Below, piece by piece: positions 24,326-36,883 of a stretch of DNA of 64,000 nucleotides. Origin of the DNA: Parietaria judaica. Its lineage: Eukaryota > Streptophyta > Magnoliopsida > Rosales > Urticaceae. Both the position numbers and the translations under genes were made by a program. Position 1 is the stretch's first letter; the number at the start of each line of letters is the position of its first letter. The DNA lies in assembly GCA_954871525.1 (NCBI GenBank), contig OX940870.1:3689501-3753500 (forward strand), written 5' to 3'. Under the pieces are notes generated by a model, which searched no databases, had not been told where the DNA came from, and saw only the letters and a program-made list of their open reading frames with translations.

Positions 24326-25696
24326 TAACTTAGGTACTTTAAAGTTTCAACATTAATGACCTTTTATTTTATTTCAGGTTTGCAACCAAAGCAACAGTAC
24401 TAGAGTAGACTAGAGTTGAGTTAGAGTTAGCACTTAGCTAGCCTAGCACTGGTCCAAAATGGTAAATTGGGGTCCACGAGCATTTAAAAATGACGTCAGC
24501 AGACACTCTGACGAGGGTAAATCGGGAAAGTAATGCTGACGAGGTCAATGTCCACGCTAGTAAGTGTGGACCCCGGACCATGCTAGACTATCACCACTCT
24601 GGACTGGCGGCCTTTAAGCCGTAACTGTCTTGTGCTCACCAATAAATCCTGTCAAAGTCAACAAAATGAATTCAGTGCAAAGTCCAGTCTTTCGGACACG
24701 TGGATTGTTTTTATTCGCGATAGGTGAAACAGTAGGACCCATTGAGACCCACACGATAAAACCGCGTCGAGAAAGTCGATGAGAGAGAAAGCTACTGTGG
24801 TGCCCACAAATTTTGCTGTAACGTTATAGAAGAGGACTTTGGTTTGCTTCATCTACAAGCTTTTAATATCCCGTTCTTGAATTAAGTAACGCTTTAGATA
24901 ATTTATATTTAAATGTGTATGTAATTATAATTTAATGTGACACTCTTTTTATTGAAGCAAGCATGATTCATGGCTGTGAATGTAACGTATTTTTTCTCAT
25001 TTCTGATGGTAAAAAAACGTTGACAATTATCCCTAATTTGATGCAATTGACTGACTGCTTGGGGACTGGGGTAGAGCTCAAATAATTAAATGAAATTTGA
25101 TTAGATTTACATCAGATTTATCGCTTGAATGCCTATTTAAAAAAATTGGAAACTAATTTCTTTAATTTTAAAAAAATAGAGCTTAATTTATTAACACGTT
25201 ACACATGCAGAAGAAGACTGTTATCATTTCTTTACTATTGACAATCAAAATTATAAAATCGATTTAATAATTTCCAAATAAAAAAAAATTTGTCTTTATA
25301 ATCGTTTTCACTCTAAATAAATCAATGTGATTTATTAAACACCCTCTGTAAAATTGATAAATCAAGGAAAAACGAATGTTTGACACAGTTACCCACAGAT
25401 AAAGGTACTGTATATGTTTAATAATGTGCTCATGTCTTTTTATTCTATCCGTTTTCGCCTTTGAGTTAGAGCTGTTGAATATTGAAGAAAAATCCCCATA
25501 AATAGTTATCGAAACTAATCTTATATATAAAGTGTGAATATGAATATAGTATTAAACTCATATTATGGCACTTTTGTTGTGTGTGCAAAATCCAGGTAAA
25601 TTTGAAATAAAGTATCGGTTTCAAATTTTTTTTTTTTAAAGTAAACAATGACTCAAATTTATCTAAAATCAATATCAGAAATTCAGAATCAACATT
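24326..25696. other. Intergenic, with promoter-like GC-richer patch
   Basis: No gene is recognised. At about 24460-24590 the sequence runs GGGGTCCAC ... GTGGACCCC with GACGTCAG and TGACGAGG words in between. It looks like regulatory or MITE-derived sequence, but no gene follows it. The remainder is AT-rich. Confidence 0.4.
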
Positions 25697-25701
25697 TACC
25701 A

Positions 25702-26569
25702 TGTGACAAATAATCAATCCCGTGAGCTGAGAGGACAAGAATAAGTAAGTTAACTTTTACTTGTTCAAATAACAATTAAGGGTGTAGTCCCGTATCGTCT
25801 GGGCAATGGGATGTGGTGATGGGAAGTTCCCGAGAATGTGCAGGTATGTGACTGTACGGTTATCAGAGATCATACATGTATGAGAATATATGGTCGAAGA
25901 GGTTTAAAATAATTGATTGATACTACATATGTCAACAAAATGCATGTTCTTTTTGGTTTCTCGTTCGCAGGAACTTCAACATTGAGCGTGTTTGCTTGGA
26001 GCAATCCTGGGATCGGTGACCTCATGGAAGTTTATCGGGATGTGTGCGACTGAGGACAAAGCACGCTGAAAAAATTCGTGTTGGCCTGTGGGGACAATCA
26101 TTAATTCGATTGAGCAGTCGGGGCAATATTGATGGTATCAGAGTAGCCGAGCCGAGCCGATCCGGAAGTGTGGCCGATGGGGACGTCGGGCCCCTGTTAG
26201 GTGGGGTGATTGCGACAATCATCAATCTCGTGAGCCGAGAAGGCAAGAGCGGGTACGTTGTGCAATCCCGCATTGCCTGGGCAAGGGGATGTGAGACGTT
26301 CCCGAGACTTTGCAAGTATGAGACCGTATGGTCGAAGAGGCTAAAAGAATTGATTGGTACTACATATGTCAACAAAATGCATCTTCTTCTCGGCTACTCG
26401 TTCATAAGAACTCCAAAGTTAAGCGTGGTTGAATTGGAGCAATCCTGGGATGGGTGACCACCTTGGAAGTTTCTGAGAAAACGTACGAGTGAGGACAAAA
26501 CACGATGAAAAGACTTGTGTTAGCCTGTGGGGACAATCGTTAATTCGATTGGGCCGTCGGGGCCTTACA
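25702..26569 (+). mobile_element. Complete Cassandra TRIM retrotransposon (5S-rRNA-derived LTRs)
   Basis: A perfect 5-bp target duplication TACCA (25697-25701 and 26570-26574) brackets two LTRs, about 25702-26129 and 26207-26569. The interior of under 80 bp holds a primer binding site for initiator tRNA-Met (TGGTATCAGAG, 26133-26143) and a G-rich tract before the right LTR. There is no coding. Each LTR carries 5S-rRNA-like sequence: GAACTCCAAAGTTAAGCGTG and GGGATGGGTGACCACCTTGG in the right LTR (about 26408-26470), a poorer match in the left (25971-26035). This is the hallmark of Cassandra, whose LTRs hold the 5S Pol III promoter. The LTRs differ in length (about 428 and 363 bp) because the right one lacks roughly 50-60 bp present in the left and in the solo LTR at 30793. 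Confidence 0.94.
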
Positions 26570-26574
26570 TACCA

Positions 26575-27315
26575 CGTAAGGTTTAGTATATAAAATAAAT
26601 ATAATACACTATGTTTGTAATATAAAATAAAATTAAACTTAAAAAATAACTCATCGCTTATCGTTATTTTGAATTTTTGGCAGAAAAAACATATTTAAAT
26701 AAAACTTTAAAATAATTCATCACTTATCATTATCTTGAATTTTGGACAAAAACTATTTTTAAAATTAGGAAATTGATAATTTAATTTGGGAGTTTATGGT
26801 AAGATCAGAGTCAATTTTCTAACAAAATAGAGTCAAGATTCCCGAATTTCTAATTTAAAGGATTCATAAAAATGTACATATTACATAAATATAGTGTACT
26901 ATTGTATTAATATTTAAACTAGCATTGAAACACTATATTTGGGAGAAATAACCGCAAAACACAAACCAGACAAAAGCAACACAAATAATAGAAACTTTGA
27001 GTGGAAATAAGCTATTTATTACACTAATTAGCTGTTAACAACTTTTCTAAAACAACTGTTGACAATTGACATCTTATTAAATATTAATAGTACAACAAGT
27101 ATGTACTATTAATTGTCATGCTTTTTAATTTTCTATGATATCAAAATTATGAGCGAAGCATGAAATAACATACAATAGGATACTTTTAATTTGTAATCAC
27201 TAATTTAATAAGTTTATATACATCATTATGAGATATAAATTATTATATACTGCGTTACGTAACTTTTATTTATTTTTATCACTTTGTATTTTTAGCACGA
27301 GTTTTCTATTTATTG
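26575..27315. other. AT-rich intergenic spacer
   Basis: No gene or repeat boundary is seen. A local near-duplication (AACTTAAAAAATAACTCATC and similar, about 26634-26755) occurs just right of the Cassandra element. Confidence 0.45.
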
Positions 27316-27323
27316 AGTTGGAT

Positions 27324-27495
27324 CAAGGTATTAAATTTCCGGAATATCCACCGGCATGCCCATTAAAAATCTTTTTTCGAGGATATGCGAAACGATATAT
27401 CCATCGGCATACCTATCAAGATACTCATCGACAGACGATATATCCGTAAAATAAAAAGTGCAAAACGACATCGACAAGCGATATTTAAAACTTTG
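27324..27495. mobile_element. Small hAT-like MITE, copy A of a dispersed pair
   Basis: Its ends are CAAGGTATTAAAT and, as reverse complement of the right end, CAAAGTTTTAAAT. They lie between the 8-bp direct repeats AGTTGGAT (27316-27323) and AATTGGAT (27496-27503), one mismatch. The interior matches copy B at 39589-39771 almost throughout, for example TTTTTTCGAGGATATGCG and CGATATATCCATCGGCAT. It is too short to code for anything. Confidence 0.82.
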
Positions 27496-27503
27496 AATTG
27501 GAT

Positions 27504-28966
27504 ACAGTGATCGGATACCAGTTTAATTAAGCAATGTTTTTAGTCAACCAAAACAAGTTGAGGACTTCACGTACAAAAAAATTCAAATTCAAACACAATG
27601 ATAAATAATCATATTTTTTAGCTTCGAATTTAGTCGACTTTGCCAAGAAGTTTTTATTTATTTATTTATTTATTTAATATTTTTAATATATATATATATA
27701 GCTCGACTTGGTCAAATATAAAACACATATAGCTTATTGTGTGAGCGTAGCCCCACAAATCTTAACATACACTTGAGATATTAATACCAAACTTTGTGTA
27801 TAGCTTATATAGGCATTTGAATGATTTTAATACCAAACTTTGTGTATAGCTTTATAACTATTTTCTTAAGAATAATAAAAATAAATAATAAAAGGGTTAC
27901 GCTTATTGTCGTATTAGACGTCTCATCGTTTCATATATTAAGTGCCAGTATTTTTGGACTAATGAATTAAAAAGTGACAAATATTCTAACTCAAATATTT
28001 CTACCACAAACATATTTTCTTTATTTATATTCACAATATAGTATATGTAACTTACAAGCCATGATCTAACGTTGACGACTAATCCCACATGCGAATATTT
28101 CAAAATAAGCGTATATTTTTTTAAGTTTCAAACAATATTATCATGTAGTTTAATCTTATCTCAAGACTTACGTATATAAATATTATTAGATAATTTAATA
28201 TCACAAAACAAACTTAAGTACGTAGATTTCCATAACTTTAACTCCACTTTCCATCCACTACTTAAAATACAACAAATTCTATCATATTAGAAAAATTAAA
28301 TATGACCACTTGCAATAACTTAAAGTACAAGAATTTCCTTAAATTTAAGCTCACTTCTCATCCACTACTTAAAATATAAATATTAGCAAAATAAAATAAT
28401 GCTATAGTGTCTATCACGACCAATTAAACACTTGTTAAACTTTTACATTTTATTCGTCATAAGAAAATGATAATCGATCATCTTAATTGTTTGGTTTATG
28501 ATCATCTTGATCAATGTTATTTTGTTTGTAAATTTATAAACTTAAAATGAATGGATGCCAAATGATCACAAAAAAAGTAATCAAAATTTAAAATAATTTT
28601 TTATGGCTATTATTTAGAATATATATTTTTAATGAATTTCAATCAATAACTAACCATCTAATATCATTTTTTGTAAATCCAAAATATATGACTATTATAA
28701 GTAAGAAAAACTCATGAAATGCTAAAAAATTATTTAAGTTTTAAGGGAATTGCCCATACTTTCAAACAATTCATTTATGCCTATTTTAAAAATATTTTGG
28801 ACCATATTAACCCTGATATTTATTATATTTATTTATTTTCGTATTTATTATTTATTATATATTTTAATTTTCGAAATTAAATTAATTATCCTAAAATTTT
28901 GGTTGAAAACTTCCCCTATTAATTAGGTTATCATTTAATTTTGTTATTTTGACCTAAAAATTAATA

Positions 28967-28970
<4 letters not shown>
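27504..28970. other. AT-rich intergenic with short direct repeats
   Basis: No gene. A 22-bp word (TACCAAACTTTGTGTATAGC and two more bases) is repeated about 45 bp apart (27785 and 27830). A diverged tandem pair sharing CATCCACTACTTAAAATA lies at about 28250 and 28365. Confidence 0.5.

Positions 28971-29035
<65 letters not shown>
28971..29035. repeat. (TC)n microsatellite
   Basis: An uninterrupted run of about 32 TC units. On the minus strand it produces artefactual Arg-Glu repeat frames. Confidence 0.97.
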
Positions 29036-29036
<1 letters not shown>

Positions 29037-30787
29037 GATTCGGGCGCGCTCGGCGACTTCGAGCGTGGCTTTGGCGACCGTCGGCGCGGCTGCCGAGGAG
29101 GCGACCGTGGCCCCCGTCGCGGTCCCCCTCCATCGCGCCTCCTTCCTCTGTCGCGTCCTCCTCCGTCGCGGTCGCCTTCCGTCGCGCATCCTTCCTCCAT
29201 CGCTCTCCGTCGCGGTCGCCCTCCGTCATTCTCCTTTTGCTCGCCGTTTCTCGCTCGCCGGATCAAACACGGTAATATTTTTTTATTTTTGTAAATGGGT
29301 TTACACGATTTTGGATTGGTAATGTTTATTGGATTGGTAATATTTTTTGTAAATAGTTTTACCAAGTTTTGTAGATGTTTACGAATGTAAATCTGTTTAC
29401 GGCAATGTTTATACAGTTTTGTAAATGATTTTTGTAAATGGTTATACAGTTTTATACAGTTAATGATTTTTGTAAATGGTTTTACAGTTTCATATTTGTA
29501 ATTAAAATTTTGTATTTATAGTTACGGATTCGTAGTTGTAGTTACAAAATTAAATTTGTAAATATTTTATACAGTTTCATTGTTACATTGAACTTTCGTA
29601 AATATATTTACAGTTTTATAACTACAGTTTTATTGAAATTTCGTAAATTTATTTACTGTAAATAAAGAATCGTAAATATAGTTACATAAATATAATTGCA
29701 GAGAAATAATTTGAAATTTTATTTTTAAAATATTGATTAATAGGGATCAAAAACTAAAAAATATGATTTGTTACAAACGTTAAAATAGGGAAGAATAATT
29801 CGAGTAATATTTTTTTAATGAAAAAATTATTTTAATTTATTTAGTCTGCTATATTTAAGGAAAAATTTTGTTTTTTAATTTTAATTAAAAAAACGAAATT
29901 AAAATTAATGTGAGTTAATTGGAAGTGCATATTAGTCCACATTTCAATTTGTTGGTAGTTAGAGTTACTATAATTAGAAATGGACATTTTTTTTAAACCT
30001 TGAGCCACAAATGAGCATTTCCCTCATTTACCCTACCCATCTCATATCATTTCATAAGGTTCTAATTTTTTATGTTTATTTTTCACTTGGGGCAAAATTT
30101 ATGATAAAAATCTGGATATTTTTCTTTTTATTTTCAGCTGAGCTTAACTAAAGATACATTTAAACAAAAACGATTGGGAATTATTGTATATAATTTGATA
30201 ATGATTTGAATGAAGAATATTAGACTTGAATTGTTGCTAAAATCAATGATTCGATTTAGACTTGAAAGAGAGGCAATGGCTCTCTCTGTAGTAGATTGCA
30301 GCGCATTGCGCCGCAATCTGAGACTCGTAGTGCGTGGCTGACTCGCGTGGTCACGTGACATGTTGCCACTCAACCCGCGCCGTTAACCCAACCACGGTCA
30401 CGCCGAAACCAACCATAGTTCCGCTTGTCAATACTAATAAAATACACATCGGAGTCCTTGTCAAGCCACGTCAGCGCCACGTATTGGCATTTAACGGCGT
30501 GTACTTGACACGTGAAATGGGGAGTGGTGGGGCCATCCACTCCCACTTGACATCTACTAATCATCATCTCCAAAACTCCACTTTTGCCGATTCTCATCAT
30601 CCTACGGTCAGGATCTGCCGTCACCGGAATTCTTGACCCCTTGGGCCATAAAACAGGCATCGAAATGTCAACATTAAATTTTATTGGAACTTATGCGACC
30701 ACTACAGTTTTTACCTTTTCTATTACTGTGCTCTTTTAATACTATAAGTTTAAATCCTAAGATAAATTATAAAACCTCATTAAAAAA
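29036..30787. other. GC-rich islet, degenerate GTAAA repeats, intergenic
   Basis: A GC-rich islet (29036-29270) with CGTCGCGGTC and CCTCCGTCG words sits directly beside the TC microsatellite. From about 29285 to 29700 there are many degenerate copies of TTTTGTAAATGGTTTTACAG-like units. A second GC-richer patch (30290-30660) has CACGTGAC, CCACGTCAGCG and CCACGTATTG, like a promoter, but no gene follows closely. No protein similarity was recognised in any frame. Confidence 0.5.
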
Positions 30788-30792
30788 AAATA

Positions 30793-31192
30793 TGTAACGT
30801 CCCGGTTGCTCAATCGAATCGACGACTGTCCCCACAGACCAGTACGAGTCTTTCCAGCGTGCTTTGTCCGCACTCGCACGCTTCCCGAGAAACTTTCCAG
30901 GAGGTCACCCATCGTAGTACTACTCCAAGTCAAGCACGCTTAACTTTGGAGTTCCTATGAACGGGCAACCGAAAGGAAGATGCATCTTGTTGACATAGGT
31001 AGTACCAATCAATTCACTTAAGCCTCTTCGACCATACAGTCCCATACCTGTATGATCTTCGATAACCGTGCAGTCCCTAACCTGCACAGTCTCGGAAACG
31101 TCCCATCAGCACATCCCCTTGCCCAAGCGATGTGGGACTGCACAGCTTACTTGTTCTTGTCCTCGTGGCTCACGGGATTAGTGACGGTCACA
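30793..31192 (-). mobile_element. Solo Cassandra LTR (minus orientation)
   Basis: The 400-bp segment begins TGTAACGTCCC and ends GACGGTCACA, so the termini are TG...CA. On the minus strand it contains, in order, GGAACTCCAAAGTTAAGCGT, GTAGTACTACGATGGGTGAC and CTCCTGG (about 30882-30957). This is a better 5S rRNA match than in the element at 25702. The rest aligns with that element's LTRs in reverse. Flanking 5-bp repeats AAATA (30788-30792) and AAATC (31193-31197) match at four positions. No internal region or second LTR is nearby, as expected after LTR-LTR recombination. Confidence 0.9.
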
Positions 31193-31197
31193 AAATC

Positions 31198-33035
31198 CTA
31201 ATTTAAAAATAATCGTAAAATAAAACATCACCTCAATTATTACAAGTTTAATAATAAATTCATGAAAAAGTGTTATAATGAAAAATAATAATAGTTATTT
31301 TAATTAATTTGGGTGATGCAAATCAAGTTATAAAAAAAGTGTCTTGTCACATCTAATTGAAAATTATCTTATAAAATAATTTAAATACTTAAAAAAATAA
31401 TTCACGATTACTTCTTCTGATAAAAAAACAACAAAACCAAACTTACGGATTAACTATGTTTTTTTTTACAACATTCTACTTAATTTGATCATCTCTACAA
31501 TACATTTATTCAAATGAATCTATTTATTAAATTACATATTTCACGATTTGAATTATTATACTGAGTAAAAACTAAAATAAAATCCAGAACTATTTTTTTT
31601 GTTTTGGATTTAAGAAAAATACCTGATTAAATTTGCAAATTCATATATATAAATATATATATAGTATATACTTATACACCGTTAAATTTTATGTAATAAT
31701 ATAATATATGTAGATTGAAGATGGAGATGGAGTTACTAACTAATTAGATGGGATTAGCTGATTTCTTAATAATATCTATTCTAGAGGCTTCTATTTCTAT
31801 ATATGGGGCGTCTCAATCATGAGAAAACTTGTACCACCAAGAGCCAAATTTGAAAATTACAGAAAAATATCGGCGTGAATAGTCCGATATTTAAAAGTTT
31901 AGTACTTAAAGCTGTCACTTGTATTTGGTCAAACCAAAAAAATAAAAATAAAAATAAAATTAGCCTCAAAAAGTTGGTGACCCATTTTCTAATCACTAGC
32001 GTTTATCAACTTCCCTCAACCGGTGCGCTTCCACGATCGTGTGGATAAGAATTAATACTCAATTGACTTAATATATGATTGTATAATCATACACTAAAAT
32101 AAAATAAAATACAAGGCGTGCATCATAATAATGTTTTACAAGTAGTGAGCTACTTTCAAAAAATTCAAATACATATTTAATAATTAATTGATTAACAATT
32201 TATTTAATTAAAAGTTGCAACCACGAAAGTGTGAACTCGCAAATGCAGTCAACAGGCGTGGCGACAAAAACATGCTAAGTGACAACCACAACGTTAACCG
32301 ACACCTGCTGGTACGCGATGGACAGGTGTCAGTTCGAGTATGGGCGAGTGCGCGCGTGGCAGCTTCCCATTGGGTGGTGAGGGTTCGGTGAGGGAGCGTT
32401 GCGTCACGGGCAGAGCTGGCTGAGCGAGAGGCGAAAGGGACGGAATAAGCGGAAACGATATTAAATTAAGCAAGTGGGGTAATTAGTGATTAGAGTGAGG
32501 TAATCGCGATTAGCGAAGGGGTTAATTAGGGTTTGGGCGTTATATAAAGGAGGCGTGGCTGGGAGGATAAGAAACAAACTAGTGAGGACGAGAGATAAAC
32601 ACTGAGCGAGAGAGAAAAAAAGGTTGAGCTGAGAGAGAGAGAGAGAGAGAAAACTGTGAGTTCAGATCCGAGTGTTGATTTCGAATCCCATCATCTTCTT
32701 CCCCGTTCCTCTTCTGAATCCCTTTCTGTTTCATCATCTGCTTCAGGTTCTCTGAATTTTGGGTTTGTTTTTCTCAAACTTAGAAGGATTTTCTCGGAAG
32801 TCAGGTTTTATTCAGAATCGAGATCCAGTTATAGTATTACAATTTTTTTTGAATTTGATCGGCTCAAAGGAGTATTTTTTGTCTCCTTTACGGTCGTGTT
32901 TTTCTATTTTTTTTAAAACTAGAAGAGGTTGATTATTATAAACCTCTCTCTTCGCCTGTTTCTTGAATTTTGGTAAGAAACCAGGTTTTTTTTTTCTTTC
33001 TTTCTTGTTGGAAAAGGAATATCGAGACGAAGAAC
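31198..33035 (+). promoter_or_regulatory. Upstream region, promoter and 5' UTR of the DREB A-6 gene
   Basis: The distal part is AT-rich spacer. From about 32220 the sequence is GC-richer with ACAGGTGTC and GCGCGTGGCAGC words. A clear TATA box, TTATATAAA, lies at 32540-32548, so transcription probably begins near 32570. The 5' UTR of about 460 bp contains a GA microsatellite (32631-32650) and pyrimidine-rich stretches. GGTAAGAAACCAG (32971-32983) looks like a possible splice donor, so a 5' UTR intron is possible. Confidence 0.6.
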
Positions 33036-34031
33036 ATGGCGGCTACTATGGATTTCTTCAGTGGCAGACCGGTTGTTCAGTCGGAGCTAATGGAAGCACT
33101 TGAACCTTTTATGAAAAGTGCCTCTCCTTCCTCCACTACCTATTCACCCTCTCACCACCATCTCTACGATCCTTCGCCTTCTTCGTATTCTCTTCCTTCT
33201 ACCTCTTCTTCTTCTTCCTCGTACCTCTCTTTCCCTGCTCAGACCCAGCCCGGATTCTACCACGAGTCGGGCCCGTTCATGGGGTACGAGCAGGTGCCGC
33301 CTCCGCAGCAGATGGGCGCGATCGGGCTCAACCAGCTCACGCCGTCGCAGATCCACCAGATCCAGGCCCAGATCTGCCACATCCAGGCGCAGCCCAGCAG
33401 CAGCTTCCTCGGCGCCAGGCCCGTGGCCATGAAGCTCCCCGGGTCCGCGTCGCCGCCTAAGCCCGCCAAGCTCTACCGCGGCGTGCGGCAGCGGCACTGG
33501 GGGAAGTGGGTGGCGGAGATCCGCCTCCCAAAGAACCGCACCCGCCTCTGGCTCGGGACGTTCGACACCGCCGAGGAGGCCGCCATGGCCTACGACCGCG
33601 CCGCCTTCAAGCTCCGCGGCGACTTCGCGCGCCTCAACTTCCCCCACCTCCGCCACCACCACGCCAGCTCCTCCTCCGACGCCAAGCTCCTCCACTCCGC
33701 CGTCGACGCCAAGCTCGAGGCCATCTGCCAGACGCTCGCGGAGAACCCCCAGTCCGCCGGGAAGAAGAAGAAGCCCGCCTCCGCCGCCGCCAAGGCCGTG
33801 CCCAAGGTGGAGGTCTCTTCGCCGTCCCCGTCTCCGTCGCCAATACAGACCACGACGGAGAGCGACGGGTTATCCGCGGGGTCATCATCTCCGCTGTCGG
33901 ACTTGACATTCCCGGACGACTACGAGGCGATCTGGGAGAGCACGAGCAGCGTCGTGGTCGGCGGCGGAGGGTTCGACAACTCGATGCTGGAGAAGTACCC
34001 GTCGGAGATAGACTGGGCGTCGATTATGTAA
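33036..34031 (+). CDS. RAP2-4: AP2/ERF transcription factor, DREB A-6 (RAP2.4/WIND1-like)
   Basis: This single-exon gene encodes 331 residues. I start at the ATG at 33036 ([10 protein letters not shown]). The frame is open 66 bp upstream, but that part follows the splice-like GGTAAG and reads as UTR. A Ser/Pro-rich N-terminus precedes the subgroup motif [16 protein letters not shown] (about 98-113). One AP2 domain spans about 145-203 ([17 protein letters not shown], then [18 protein letters not shown] and ARLNFP). Val at domain position 14 with Leu at 19 fits DREB A-6. The C-terminus has an acidic [12 protein letters not shown] and ends SEIDWASIM, a likely activation region. Codon use is markedly GC-rich in third positions compared with its surroundings. 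It should be a nuclear DNA-binding protein; relatives act in drought, light and wound-induced dedifferentiation. Which RAP2.4 paralog it matches is uncertain. Confidence 0.95.
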   Translation: MAATMDFFSGRPVVQSELMEALEPFMKSASPSSTTYSPSHHHLYDPSPSSYSLPSTSSSSSSYLSFPAQTQPGFYHESGPFMGYEQVPPPQQMGAIGLNQLTPSQIHQIQAQICHIQAQPSSSFLGARPVAMKLPGSASPPKPAKLYRGVRQRHWGKWVAEIRLPKNRTRLWLGTFDTAEEAAMAYDRAAFKLRGDFARLNFPHLRHHHASSSSDAKLLHSAVDAKLEAICQTLAENPQSAGKKKKPASAAAKAVPKVEVSSPSPSPSPIQTTTESDGLSAGSSSPLSDLTFPDDYEAIWESTSSVVVGGGGFDNSMLEKYPSEIDWASIM

Positions 34032-36780
34032 TATTGTTTCTGTAATTTGTGTAATTTGGTTGAGGTCTTGTTAGGGAGTGGCTCTTCGCATCGAAATTTT
34101 TGCCGTTGCGAAGCCATTGTAGGTCAGTCAGTCAGTCTAGTTTTATTATTTTTATTTTTATTTTTTGCAGAAATAATCAAATATTGTATGTCTCGATGTT
34201 CATATGTAATAGTTTCCACCGCGGTCAGCTTGTTTTTTTCTTGCTGGACTCGTGGGAGATTCATTAGTACATCTTCTTTTTTCTTATTTTAATTCAATTA
34301 TGCAGTGATTAATCGAGTTGTTGATTATGAAGAGAAAAAGATGTTTGCTAGAACAGAAAGGGACAAGATTTTAATGTGATTATGTGGTTATGATGAAAAT
34401 ATTCCGTTCACTCACGGCCATTGTTGATACGTGATGTGATAGTAGTCACAGTTAGCTTGTGGTTCAAGCTTGATAAGATCACACTTTTCCATGAGTTTAT
34501 TTATTTTTTATTTTTTTAATTTGTCAAGTATGAATCTGGATTCTGGCATGAGCAAGGTTTGAGAGCTCGGTGATACCCGTACCACTGAGTAGTGGCGGAA
34601 ACAAGATTCGGAGATTGGAGAGTTAAAAAAGAACACACTGATCAACTCACTTACATATTTGTTTTGTACGTTAGGTTCAGTTCTTCCGATCTACTATTGA
34701 TGCTATTCAAAATAACTTACTTCGGCAATTACTACACTTTCTTTTTAAAAACGTCATCGTGTTTTCGTTTAAAAACCGTATTAAGGAGGAAACAGAAGTT
34801 ATTAGAAGTGGTTTGCTTGTATAATTTTTTTTTTTTAAAATTGGGCAATACTATTTGGTTTTTCGAAATTGAAGGGTGTTTTCAACTTTCAATACTCCCC
34901 TTGCCGCCCCGAATTAAATTGCAAATTGACTTCCATTGAAATTTCATTTGAAAATACACCCCTCAGGCTCAAACACCCCGCGTTAAGAAAAAAAAAAAAC
35001 ACTATTCACCGATGGTATGAAACAAAATCAAAACCTTTTTAAGGTTATTGTTAGCAATTTACATTGCCCCCAACTAGGTGAAAAATGCACCAAGTACTAA
35101 CTATTTTTTTTAAAATTGTCCAGTGTCCTTAAAATTCAATCGAACAATATTTTTTTATAAAAGTTATTTCGAATTAATCCTTACACAATTTTACAAAGAT
35201 CCACTTAAATCCTAACAGTATCTAATGCCAGCTCCGGTGGAGCGCGAAAACATATTAAAAAATAAGTGCTCCACTCGAGCGCTAAACCTCATGCTATTAT
35301 AGCGTGAGGTACCAAAATTGAATAATGCCACGCTACATCTAGTTCAGTACTGTTCATTACGCTAATTTTTATTTTATTTGTTATTTTAACCTTTTAAAGC
35401 TCTTAAATTTAAATAAATATCTAAAGAGTAATTATTTATCTCATAAATTATTTTCGATTGACAGAAGTATCTAGCTTATAAAAATATGCTACGTGAGACA
35501 TTACTTAGAATAGAAGACCATAGTGATGTGATTGTATATTTGGGTTGTGTTGTAATTTTCTTTTATTTGTTTTAAGTTGTAGCTTTTATTTTAATAAATT
35601 TGAACAACTTTTAATAATTTAGATAAGTAATCTAATTAAGAATCAATAAATAAATTTAATGGTACGAGAGTAAATACAATATAAAGAGAATGAAAGTGAG
35701 AAATAATATTTTTTGAATTTTAATATTTTTTACAAAACTATATAGATTTACTTATTCATTTTGTTGTATACTCATAAATAGACACAATTGGTTTTGATTT
35801 AAATTTTTTACAGATTCATTTGTATACTCGTATAGTCCTCGGCGTACCGGTTATGTTTTGGATGTACGTACAAATTGAACTCGGCAAGTAATTTACAGTA
35901 AGCAATATAAAAAACCTTTCTATAATTTTATTTTTTTTCAAATTAAATTTAGAATCTCTAACAAGCGAATAAATAAAATTCGGAATCCGTGTTTGCCTGA
36001 GCCTCTCACACTCATTGCTTTGATTCTTGTCTTGGGGCGTGTGAGTGTGAACGATGAGCACTAAACCAGTAAGAGAAAGGAAAGGGAGATAGGAAAATGA
36101 AAAAAAAAAGGTAATAATAATAAAAAAAAAACTGCAAAATGATTCTTCTTTTGGAGTGTCACGCCGTGTATATGGTTCAATGAATATGCGTCCTCTTCTC
36201 CCCCAGAATCATTGAAAGGGTAAAAGTAAAATCACTTGTTTTTATTTTACCGAGTTCAACTCGGTAATTTCTATGTTGTGTCGGCCAATGAATCTATAAT
36301 AGACCAATCTTCAATGCGTATTTAATTGTCTTTTAGCCAAATGACAATAATTAATCTTCATTGTGTAAGTTGATCTACCAAGGAGGCCATTCACTCCTAG
36401 AAGTCCATAATCTCAAATATCTCAACTAATCGGCTTGTTACACGTGTATACTCATGTAATTTATGTTTAGTAACAAAATAGTCAAACTTTGTTTAATTTT
36501 GTAAACTAACCAATTAACCATTTAAATGAAATTTCAATTATATTATTGTCCTCATATTTTAATAAAATTAAAAAATTCATTTATTTTCATTAATTGAAAA
36601 TATTGCTATTTATTGAAATAGCTATTAATATGGTAACAACCAAAACCAAATCTTTTTTTTTTGTATAATTCAAATTTTAAATCAACGTAAAATAACAAGG
36701 AATCAACGTAAATTAACAATGAATCAAAGTAAATTAACAATAAAAAATATTATTCATATTAAAATTTAAATACAATAATC
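34032..36780. other. Intergenic after the DREB gene
   Basis: The first few hundred bases are the 3' UTR and terminator region. The rest is AT-rich spacer. No gene, tRNA or bounded repeat was found, and short frames such as 34592-34939 have no protein-like pattern. Confidence 0.5.
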
Positions 36781-36883
36781 AAATATTTTAAATACAAAAA
36801 ATAATCTCTCTCTTTCTCTCTCCCGTAAGACCGCCGAAGCTTCACCGTCGATTGTCGTGGCCTCGGTGTTTCCGAGCGCGCAA

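Noticed and set aside
26044..26457. 137-codon plus frame
   Set aside because: It lies across the Cassandra interior and right LTR, a non-coding element.
28944..29365. Overlapping minus-strand open frames with long Arg-Glu repeats
   Set aside because: They are translations of the (TC)n microsatellite and the adjoining GC-rich islet; no domain or gene structure.
30334..30660. Overlapping 100-codon frames on both strands in a GC-richer patch
   Set aside because: Promoter-like composition, no recognisable protein and no splice structure.
33118..34045. Long open frames in other phases and on the minus strand across the DREB gene
   Set aside because: High GC removes stop codons; the true frame contains the AP2 domain and the others are low-complexity Arg/Gly/Ala.
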